Shown piece by piece: positions 57,250-64,000 of a stretch of 64,000 nucleotides of DNA. Numbering within the stretch: the first letter of the stretch is position 1; each line of letters begins with the position of its first letter. A program made the translations under genes and the position numbers. Under the pieces are notes generated by a model that was not told the DNA's origin, did no database searches, and saw only the letters and a list, made by a program, of their open reading frames with translations. Origin of the DNA: an uncultured Paracoccaceae bacterium (lineage in GTDB: Bacteria; Pseudomonadota; Alphaproteobacteria; Rhodobacterales; Rhodobacteraceae); NCBI GenBank assembly GCA_951812615.1, contig CATOSU010000007.1:229751-293750 (forward strand), in the 5' to 3' direction.

Positions 57250-58098
57250 ATGGTTGAAAACAATCCCGTCCGTGCGTTTTTCACCCACGCCATCCTGATC
57301 TTTGGCGTCGTGTTTTTGTGTTTTCCGGTCTGGATGGCGCTGGTGGCCTCAACCCACCCGCCCGAGGCGCTGGCGCGCGCGCCGATCCCGCTCTGGTTCG
57401 GTGGCGATGCGTGGACGAATTACAAGCAACTGCTGACGCAGGGCATCCCGGAGGTCGGCGGCCTGTCCGTCGGGCTGATGATGCTGAACTTGGCGATCAT
57501 GGCGCTGGGGATCACTCTGGGCAAAATCGCAGTGTCGCTGCTGGCGGCCTATGCCATCGTCTATTTCCGCTTCCCGTTCCGCATGGTGTTTTTCTGGCTG
57601 ATCTTCATGACCCTGATGCTGCCGGTCGAGGTGCGCATTCTGCCCACCTATGACGTGATGGTGAAGCTGCGCCTGCTGGATACCTATCAGGGGCTGATCA
57701 TCCCGCTGATCGCCTCGGCCACCGCGACATTCCTGTTCCGGCAGTTCTTCCTGACCATTCCCGACGAACTGGTCGAAGCGGCGCGCATGGACCGGGCCGG
57801 GCCGATGCGGTTTTTTCTGGATATCCTGCTGCCACTATCGCGCACCAACATCGCGGCGCTGTTCATCATCCTCTTCATCTACGGCTGGAACCAGTATCTC
57901 TGGCCGCTCATCGTGACCAATGACGAGACCATGACAACCGTGGTCATGGGCATTCAGCGCATGGTCAATTCCGGCGAGAGCCAGCCGGTCTGGCACCTGA
58001 TCATGGGCACCTCGATCCTGGCCATGCTGCCGCCGGTGCTGATCGTGTTGCTGATGCAGCGGCTTTTTGTCCGCGGACTTGTCGAAACCGAGAAATAA
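57250..58098 (+). CDS. ugpE: Glycerol-3-phosphate ABC permease UgpE
   Basis: 282 residues with six membrane helices. UgpE motifs [31 protein letters not shown] and [23 protein letters not shown] at 57250 is used in preference to the in-frame TTG at 57241. It lies 43 bases after ugpA. Confidence 0.94.
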   Translation: MVENNPVRAFFTHAILIFGVVFLCFPVWMALVASTHPPEALARAPIPLWFGGDAWTNYKQLLTQGIPEVGGLSVGLMMLNLAIMALGITLGKIAVSLLAAYAIVYFRFPFRMVFFWLIFMTLMLPVEVRILPTYDVMVKLRLLDTYQGLIIPLIASATATFLFRQFFLTIPDELVEAARMDRAGPMRFFLDILLPLSRTNIAALFIILFIYGWNQYLWPLIVTNDETMTTVVMGIQRMVNSGESQPVWHLIMGTSILAMLPPVLIVLLMQRLFVRGLVETEK

Positions 58099-58100
58099 AC

Positions 58101-59174
58101 ATGGCCAACTTGTCCCTGCATTCCCTGACCAAGACCTATCCGGGCGGCGTGACCGCAGCCGAGGATGTGAGTTTTGACATCGCCGATGGTGAATTCATCG
58201 TGCTGGTCGGTCCCTCCGGCTGCGGCAAATCCACGATCCTGCGCATGATCGCGGGTCTGGAGCGCATCAGCGCAGGCCGGCTGCAGATCGGCGGGCGGGA
58301 CATGAACGAGGTGGAACCGGGCGAGCGTGACATCGCGATGGTGTTTCAGAATTACGCCCTGTACCCGCACATGACCGTGCGGCGGAACATGTCCTACGGG
58401 CTGCGCAACGAGGGCCTGCCAAAGCCTGAGATCGAAGCGCGGATTGCCGAGGCCGCGCAGATGCTGCAGCTCGGGCCCTATCTGGACCGCAAGCCGCGCC
58501 AGCTCTCCGGCGGGCAGCGTCAGCGCGTGGCCATGGGCCGGGCGATCGTCCGGCAGCCATCGGTGTTTTTGTTCGACGAACCGCTGTCGAACCTTGACGC
58601 GAAACTGCGCACCCAGTTGCGCAGCGAGCTGAAAGCGCTGCATCACCGGCTGAACGGCACCTTCGTTTACGTCACCCATGATCAGGTCGAAGCAATGTCG
58701 CTGGCCGACCGGATCGTGGTGATGAACGCCGGGCGGGTTGAACAGATCGGCACGCCGATGGAGCTCTACGCCGCCCCCGCGACGCGCTTTGTCGCCGAAT
58801 TCATCGGCAATCCGGCGATGAATTTCATTGAAGGCACGGTTTCTGCCGACGGCTACGGCATCGAGGACCGGGGCATCCGGCTGGCCGATTTTGCCGAACC
58901 GGTCGCCGGGTGCGGGCAGCGCGTGGCGCTGGGGATCCGCCCGGAACACCTGCACCCGGCCGCGGCCGGATTTGCCCGGATCAGCATGACCCGCAGCTTC
59001 GAGGAGCGGCTGGGCGCCGACACGCTGTTGCACGGAACCGTGACGGGCGGGGCGCTGCCGATGGTGGTCCGGGCCGACGCCGAGACCGCCCTGCCGGAGG
59101 CGCAGAAAATCTCCGTTGCCGCAGCTCAGAGCCACCTGCACCTGTTCGACGTTGCAACAGGAACGCGGCTGTAA
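58101..59174 (+). CDS. ugpC: Glycerol-3-phosphate ABC transporter ATPase UgpC
   Basis: 357 residues: Walker [11 protein letters not shown] loop [12 protein letters not shown], signature [15 protein letters not shown], Walker [13 protein letters not shown], switch YVTHDQ, then a C-terminal regulatory MOBE/TOBE-like domain (residues ~240-357) as in MalK/UgpC. It is two bases after ugpE. It closes the operon. Confidence 0.94.
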   Translation: MANLSLHSLTKTYPGGVTAAEDVSFDIADGEFIVLVGPSGCGKSTILRMIAGLERISAGRLQIGGRDMNEVEPGERDIAMVFQNYALYPHMTVRRNMSYGLRNEGLPKPEIEARIAEAAQMLQLGPYLDRKPRQLSGGQRQRVAMGRAIVRQPSVFLFDEPLSNLDAKLRTQLRSELKALHHRLNGTFVYVTHDQVEAMSLADRIVVMNAGRVEQIGTPMELYAAPATRFVAEFIGNPAMNFIEGTVSADGYGIEDRGIRLADFAEPVAGCGQRVALGIRPEHLHPAAAGFARISMTRSFEERLGADTLLHGTVTGGALPMVVRADAETALPEAQKISVAAAQSHLHLFDVATGTRL

Positions 59175-59342
59175 CAGGTATTCGGGGTGCGCCGAGGCCG
59201 GATTGGGCGGCGCAAGAGCCGCGTTCACGCGCGGGGGCTGCCAACACGCGTAAAAAGCCTGATTGAGGCCGCTGTACCGCATCCGGTTTCTGGACCCGTT
59301 CATGGCAAAAACGCGAGACCGATCCGGCCCTTCGCCACCGGG

Positions 59343-60512
59343 TCAGGGCGTGTAGTTCGGCGGATAGCGGCGCCACGCGGTGCCGGAGCGGACCTGTTTC
59401 TGTCCCACCTCATAGAGGCTGCGCATGAACACGGGATCGAATTTCTCCTCGGGCTGATCCACGAATTCGGGCGGAACCCACGCGAAACGGACATTCACCC
59501 GGTCCCGCCGGGCGGTGGTGTAGATCTTGTAGAGATCTCCCGTCGCCTGCGCGTACCACAGCGCGTTGACGGATGCCGCACCGATCCCCGGTACACTGGG
59601 TTTGACCGGATCGGGCGGTGGTGTGATCCCACCGTTCACGATGACCCAGAGATCCCGGCGATAGGACCGGCCAACCCTGCTTTCCAGCTGATCCAGCGGG
59701 ATTTGCGGCGACAGCACCGCGACCTGCGAGGTGACCCCGCCATCCACGTGCAGTTCCTCGTATTCGCGGCCATTCGCCTCGACCCGGAACCGCACCGGCG
59801 GGAACGCGATCTGGATCGCGGCCGAGGCAAGGATCACGTTGCGAAAAAGCTCCAGCGCCCCGGGCTGACCTGAAGCGGCAATGGCCCCCATATCCCATAT
59901 CACCGGGCGCCCGGCATCCAGATTGGTTGTCCCGACCAGCAGAAGCCGGCCCTTTTCGTGCTCCACCGCGATCCGGCTCAGGAATTCCGGCGTTACAATC
60001 GATGCGATGCGGTCCTTCAGCGGCGCAGTGTCCGACAGGGCCATGCCCCCCAGCAGGCCGGTCAGAACCCGTGGCCGGGCCACGTCTGCCGTGGTCAGGG
60101 TGGTATAGATCTCGGTCAGTTCGTCATCGTATTCCGGCCCCAGAAAGGCAAACGGCGCGATGATTGCACCGGTGCTGATCCCGGTGACACCGTCGAAGTC
60201 GGGGCGTTGCCCGGTCGCGCTCCACGCCGTCAGGATCCCGGCAGAAAACGCGCCGTACTGCCCCCCACCCGACAATGCCAGATAGCGGACGCGCCCGCCG
60301 CTGGAAGCCAGTCGCCGGCGAATGGCTCCGGCCCTGGCGTCCAGCAGGCGCCCGACAACGGCGGGATCGTTGAAATCGCCCCAGAAGCGGACATTCTGAA
60401 AGCCGACCGGCTGGGCCAGACCGATCAGGGGCTCGGGAACAGGATTGCGTGTGATGGCGGTGCAGGCCGTCAGCAATGCCAGCAGCAGGAATGCAGAAAT
60501 TCGTCCGATCAT
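59343..60512 (-). CDS. Patatin-like phospholipase lipoprotein
   Basis: 389 residues. A lipobox (LLALLTAC, Cys ~17) indicates an outer-membrane or periplasmic lipoprotein. The patatin catalytic elements are visible: oxyanion loop LALSGGGQYGAF, nucleophile Ser in GISTG and the DGG motif in HVDGGVTS. Such enzymes hydrolyse acyl lipids. The ATG at 60512 (MIGRISAF) gives the lipoprotein signal. It lies downstream of the histidine kinase gene on the same strand (46-base gap). Confidence 0.88.
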   Translation of the reverse strand: MIGRISAFLLLALLTACTAITRNPVPEPLIGLAQPVGFQNVRFWGDFNDPAVVGRLLDARAGAIRRRLASSGGRVRYLALSGGGQYGAFSAGILTAWSATGQRPDFDGVTGISTGAIIAPFAFLGPEYDDELTEIYTTLTTADVARPRVLTGLLGGMALSDTAPLKDRIASIVTPEFLSRIAVEHEKGRLLLVGTTNLDAGRPVIWDMGAIAASGQPGALELFRNVILASAAIQIAFPPVRFRVEANGREYEELHVDGGVTSQVAVLSPQIPLDQLESRVGRSYRRDLWVIVNGGITPPPDPVKPSVPGIGAASVNALWYAQATGDLYKIYTTARRDRVNVRFAWVPPEFVDQPEEKFDPVFMRSLYEVGQKQVRSGTAWRRYPPNYTP

Positions 60513-60557
60513 CTGGGGTCCGTTGTCTTCTTTTCCGCTCGGGGCCACCCTGCCCCG

Positions 60558-62579
60558 TTACCGCGATTCCGCCGCCGTTGCACCACCGGATCGATCCCCC
60601 GGCGAACTACCGGCGATCTCCACGATCACCCCGGTTCCCGACTGCCGCAGCCCGGAACGGCGAACCGTCAGCCCGTGCCGCTTGGCCAGATCGATGACGA
60701 TGGCCAGCCCCAGCCCGCTGCCTTCGGCCATCTGGCTGTTCTGGGCCAGCCGGACCGAACGCTGCCGCGCCCGTTCGAATTCCGCCGCATCCATACCCGA
60801 GCCGCTGTCATGCACCTCGACACAGACCGTGTCGCCCCGACGCCGCGTGCCAATCAGAACGCCGCCGGTTTCGGTATACTTGATCGCGTTGGCGACAAGG
60901 TTCGACACGATCCGCGTCAGCACCAGCGGATTCACCTCCGCTTCCAGCCGGCTTGGCACCCGTCTGAGCGTCAGCCCCTTGTCGGCTGCGTCGGGGGCAA
61001 ACATCTCCTCCACCGCGGCCAGGATCTCCTGCAACCCCGGCGCACCGGCCTGCGCCTCTTCCGCGTCTTCCTTGCGGACCGCAGGCGGGGCGTGCAGATG
61101 GTGCGAAATCAGGTCTTCGAGGTAACTGAATGAGCTTTCGATGGATTGCGTGCCATCCCCCGACCGGCGTTTTTCACTGTTCAGGCTGGCGATGTTCAGG
61201 CGCAGCGCGTGCAGCGGCTGGCGCAGGTCGTGGATCACGTTCTGAAATTCTTCGTTGCGGGTCTTCGACAGTTCCACTGCCAGTTCGTGCTTGGACTGCA
61301 GTTCGGCGAACCGCTGGTTCAGGTCCAGATAGTGTTTTGCCGCCGTCAGGTTTTCCTCCAGCGCCTGCTGCTGCGACTTGCGCATCTGGTTGAACCGGTC
61401 GGCGATTGCCAGCCCCATCATCACCGCGTCGAACACCAGAACCGCACGCATGCTGTCGTGCACCGCCTCCTGCGAGATCTCCAGCCCGAGCACGTGGCGC
61501 AGGTTCATCATCGTGCTGGACAAGACCACGCTGATCCAGGCGACCAGATAGAACCGCGCTTCGCGATGGCCTGAGAAATACGACACAAGACCGGCAACGA
61601 TACAGGTCAGGAACGAGGCCAGCGACAGCATCACCAGCAACCGCTTCAGCAATTGCGGGTCAGTGAAATAGAGCGCGGCAGTCAGCGCGATGGTCACGGC
61701 AATGAACCCGAACAGTGCCTTGTCCACCAGCGGATGGCGCTCGGGCGTGCGCAGGAATACCCGCGCATAGGCGGCCCCAAAGATGATCAGACAACCGCCG
61801 GTGACAATGGTTGCATTGCCGTTGAAGCCGGGGAACCATGGCCAGAGGTACTGAAACGCGACACCATCGCCATGCATGACGAAAAGCAGCGCCGAGGCGG
61901 CATAGGCGATGTAATACAGAAAGACCCGGTGCCGGAACACGGCCCAGGCGATGAACGCGACCGCGATCAGCAGGGTGACCATGCCGTAGAACAGGAAGTT
62001 CTTTGCCGTCTTGCGGGCGGCGGTCGCATCGTAATCCCCGGCCGTCCGGATCGAGAAATCGAGCTGCGACGATCCCCCGGACCAGTAGCTGACAAGGATT
62101 GTCACCGCCTCGCCCGGCGCGATGGTCATCGGGGCAACCAGTTCCGGCGCCTGCAGGGGACGTTCGGCAAAGGCACTGTCGGGACGCAGGTCGATCGGGG
62201 TTTCCACCGACCCGTCTGCGCGCAGCATGTGCAGCGCGCAGAACTGAAAGAAGTTTTCGTGCGTGTAGAACACCCAGTCCGACACGTCCGGCGTGTCGTT
62301 TTGCGCACAGATCCGCAGCCAGACCCGGCTTTTGATATATCCAAAGCCCGGGATATGCGTGTCCAGCAACTCGAACCCGTCGCCGGCCGCCCCGGCCATG
62401 TCGTGCACAGTGAGGGTCCAGTCCGGATCGAGCTGTGCCGCGATGTAGCCCGCGGTGCCGCTGCTTTCGACCGATCCGGTCAGAGGCAGCACCGGGCAAT
62501 CCGGTGCCTGTGCGCTGACACCCGCCGAAAACAACCCGAAAAACAGCACGGCCAGCAACGCGGCCCTTGCCTTGTTCAC
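60558..62579 (-). CDS. 7TMR-DISM sensor histidine kinase
   Basis: 673 residues from a GTG at 62579. Signal peptide, a periplasmic DISMED2-like beta domain (residues ~25-175, SRVWLRICAQNDTPD), seven membrane helices (~190-385), a coiled linker and a kinase core with phospho-His near residue 450 (NVIHDLRQPLHALRLN), N-box NLVANAIKYTETGG, DSGSGMD and GSGLGLAI. 7TMR-DISM receptors sense small ligands, often sugars. A long upstream frame continues through the divergent regulator and was not used. Its cognate partner is probably the divergent LuxR-type regulator. Confidence 0.88.
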   Translation of the reverse strand: MNKARAALLAVLFFGLFSAGVSAQAPDCPVLPLTGSVESSGTAGYIAAQLDPDWTLTVHDMAGAAGDGFELLDTHIPGFGYIKSRVWLRICAQNDTPDVSDWVFYTHENFFQFCALHMLRADGSVETPIDLRPDSAFAERPLQAPELVAPMTIAPGEAVTILVSYWSGGSSQLDFSIRTAGDYDATAARKTAKNFLFYGMVTLLIAVAFIAWAVFRHRVFLYYIAYAASALLFVMHGDGVAFQYLWPWFPGFNGNATIVTGGCLIIFGAAYARVFLRTPERHPLVDKALFGFIAVTIALTAALYFTDPQLLKRLLVMLSLASFLTCIVAGLVSYFSGHREARFYLVAWISVVLSSTMMNLRHVLGLEISQEAVHDSMRAVLVFDAVMMGLAIADRFNQMRKSQQQALEENLTAAKHYLDLNQRFAELQSKHELAVELSKTRNEEFQNVIHDLRQPLHALRLNIASLNSEKRRSGDGTQSIESSFSYLEDLISHHLHAPPAVRKEDAEEAQAGAPGLQEILAAVEEMFAPDAADKGLTLRRVPSRLEAEVNPLVLTRIVSNLVANAIKYTETGGVLIGTRRRGDTVCVEVHDSGSGMDAAEFERARQRSVRLAQNSQMAEGSGLGLAIVIDLAKRHGLTVRRSGLRQSGTGVIVEIAGSSPGDRSGGATAAESR

Positions 62580-62585
62580 AATTGA

Positions 62586-63230
62586 ATGAACAGTGGTGCC
62601 ATGACCACGCGCGTTGTTCTTGCCGACGATCACCCGCTGGCCCTTGCCGGGCTGGCCGACGCCCTTTCGCGGTCGGAGGGGTTCGAGATTGTCGGCCGCG
62701 CTGACAACGGCATCAACGCCATCGCATTGATCAAGCGGCTCAATCCCGACTGCGCCGTGCTGGATCTGACCATGCCCGGCGCAACCGGGCTGGAGGTCGT
62801 GCTCGAATGCCGGCGCTGGAGCGTGGAGACGCGTTTTGTCGTGGTCACTGGCACCGGATCTCCTGCGCTGTTGCAGGAATTGCAGAGCGCGGGTGTGCAG
62901 GGGCTGTTTCTGAAAAACGCGCCGATCGACGAAATCATCGACGGGATCCGCAAGGTGGCCGGCGGCGCAACCGCCATGTCGGAGCAGGCCGGCAGGATCC
63001 TGAACGCGGCCGAGGACGGCAACAGCCTGACGGCCCGCGAATTGCAGGTGCTGCAGGCCATTGCGCGCGGCCAGACCAATCAGGCGGCGTCCGAGGCACT
63101 TGGCATCAGCCCCAAGACCATCGACACCCACCGCACCAATCTGATGCGCAAGCTCGGTGTCCGCTCTACTGCCAGCCTGCTGGTGCGCGCCATGCGGGAT
63201 GGTTTGATCGATCTGTCCGATATCGACTGA
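62586..63230 (+). CDS. LuxR/NarL-family response regulator
   Basis: 214 residues (or 209 from ATG 62601). Receiver domain with DDH at ~14-16 and phospho-Asp60 in VLDLTMPGA, and a C-terminal GerE helix-turn-helix (LTARELQVLQAIARGQTNQAASEALGISPKTIDTHRTN in parts, residues ~155-200). It is divergent from the 7TMR-DISM kinase with start codons only 6-21 bases apart, strongly suggesting a two-component pair. Confidence 0.9.
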   Translation: MNSGAMTTRVVLADDHPLALAGLADALSRSEGFEIVGRADNGINAIALIKRLNPDCAVLDLTMPGATGLEVVLECRRWSVETRFVVVTGTGSPALLQELQSAGVQGLFLKNAPIDEIIDGIRKVAGGATAMSEQAGRILNAAEDGNSLTARELQVLQAIARGQTNQAASEALGISPKTIDTHRTNLMRKLGVRSTASLLVRAMRDGLIDLSDID

Positions 63231-63378
63231 CCTCGTTTGTCCGGGTGCCGACAGATTGGTCGGTAGGCCCGATTTTGTAAATTGGGGGATTCACCTGATT
63301 GGCCGTGTCCGGGTGCCCGCTTTACCTTACGTACAGAACATTAAATTCACGACCACACATTTGACAGGACCTTGACCC

Positions 63379-64000
63379 ATGGCACTTCAGTTCGACCGGA
63401 ACAACATCGCGGGACTGACGCGGATTTCCACCTCCGACGCCTTTCAGGACAACATTGCCGGGGCGGCTGACAAGCCCGATCTGATCGGGCCGGCCGGCGA
63501 TTTGCCAGCCGCGGCGTTGAACCTGTCAACCGACACCGCTGCCACCGAAACCGATGCGCCGCGCACGGATGGCCAAACTGAAACCAGCCTGCGCGCCTTG
63601 CTGACCAACACCGAAACCGGAGAAATCGCATCGGGCGCGGATGTGGTAAACACATTGTCGGCCAGCGTGGTCGGGTTGACCGCCGCGATGATGAAAGACC
63701 TGCAGGCAAAAATCGAGAGCCAGTTCGACGCCTACAAGGCGATCCAGCTGAAGCTGGGCGACATGTCCCGCAGCGCAACCACACCGGTTGCGATGGCCGC
63801 CGCGGCCTCTGATTCGACCACTGAAAACCACCACGAAACCTACGACGAAGAGCTTCAGACTTACATCAACACGCTCTCTGAAACCATTAACAACCTTGAT
63901 GATCTCACCGCCAACCTGCGGTATTTCGCAGATGCGGTGGAAACCGTCGAAACCGTTGTCAGCACCATTGACGAAATCGGTGACCGCGCCAGTGAAATGC
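63379..64000 (+). CDS. Unrecognised Thr/Ala-rich protein (partial at right edge)
   Basis: 207 residues are visible and the frame is still open at 64000. AGGACC lies before the ATG. There is no signal peptide. The sequence is rich in Thr, Asp, Ala and Ser, with no Cys, and helical heptad-like stretches such as MMKDLQAKIESQFDAYKAIQ and LQTYINTLSETINNLDDLT in parts. It could be a secreted, surface or flagellum-like structural protein; no family is recognised. Expression under the adjacent two-component system is possible. Confidence 0.7.
   Translation, partial: MALQFDRNNIAGLTRISTSDAFQDNIAGAADKPDLIGPAGDLPAAALNLSTDTAATETDAPRTDGQTETSLRALLTNTETGEIASGADVVNTLSASVVGLTAAMMKDLQAKIESQFDAYKAIQLKLGDMSRSATTPVAMAAAASDSTTENHHETYDEELQTYINTLSETINNLDDLTANLRYFADAVETVETVVSTIDEIGDRASEM

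Overview
The window looks like a chromosomal segment of an alphaproteobacterium of the Rhodobacterales (Roseobacter/Rhodobacter group). The evidence is the generally high GC, a ChpT histidine phosphotransferase, a TTAA-N7-TTAA CtrA-type site, a ribosomal protein L21 with a long C-terminal helix-hairpin-helix extension, PstA/PstC proteins with large N-terminal insertions, a class II DAHP synthase, and ornithine-lipid genes. This placement is inference from gene content; no rRNA gene is present to confirm it.

Left part (1-30.4 kb) is dense core genome. It opens with the start of a cell-wall amidase, a PLP aminotransferase, an M48 protease with TPRs and a DsbA-like protein. A cluster of five small palindromes follows. 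Next, all on the minus strand, comes a long phosphate unit: yicC, gmk, gamma-carbonic anhydrase and a Cys/Met PLP lyase run into phoR, followed by a Pho box and pstS-pstC-pstA-pstB-phoU-phoB. After this come a PAS-domain gene (probably frameshifted) behind a CtrA-like site, DAHP synthase, a GlxA-type regulator, olsA/olsB for ornithine lipid, a DUF3553 protein divergent from chpT, proA-proB-obgE, an acetyltransferase, a LysE exporter, rpmA-rplU, a PafA-like phosphatase and two DUF2059-like secreted proteins.

Middle part (30.4-49.2 kb) is accessory DNA starting immediately after a tRNA-Ser(CGA). It holds a three-gene cassette (small repeat-rich putative antitoxin, Doc toxin, HEPN-like protein), a 5' fragment of what looks like a group II intron abutting a truncated LysR gene, and an AraC regulator with a hyuA-hyuB plus branched-chain-type ABC transporter operon (hydantoin/oxoproline-like substrate). 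That operon is split by a complete IS630 element. Further right are an IS66 remnant, a SYLF protein, a porin with a secreted M19 dipeptidase and an AraC regulator, and a RuvC-like phage pseudogene with an in-frame stop. No integrase and no copy of the tRNA 3' end was found, so an integrated island is only suspected.

Right part (49.2-64 kb) returns to high GC: an RhlE-type helicase, then a four-gene cluster of a small Rieske protein, a Rieske-oxygenase catalytic subunit that has lost its own iron-sulfur ligands, a glutamine-synthetase-like ligase and an unrecognised protein. A second Pho box precedes ugpB-A-E-C (glycerol-3-phosphate uptake). A patatin-like lipoprotein, a 7TMR-DISM histidine kinase with a divergent LuxR-type regulator, and the start of an unrecognised Thr/Ala-rich protein close the window.

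A common thread is phosphate: PhoR/PhoB with matching triple 11-bp-spaced Pho boxes in front of pstS and ugpB, a PafA-like phosphatase, and phosphate-free ornithine lipid synthesis. The most unusual item is the pair of Rieske proteins at 50.8-52.5 kb, in which the electron-carrying centre and the catalytic centre appear to sit on separate polypeptides.
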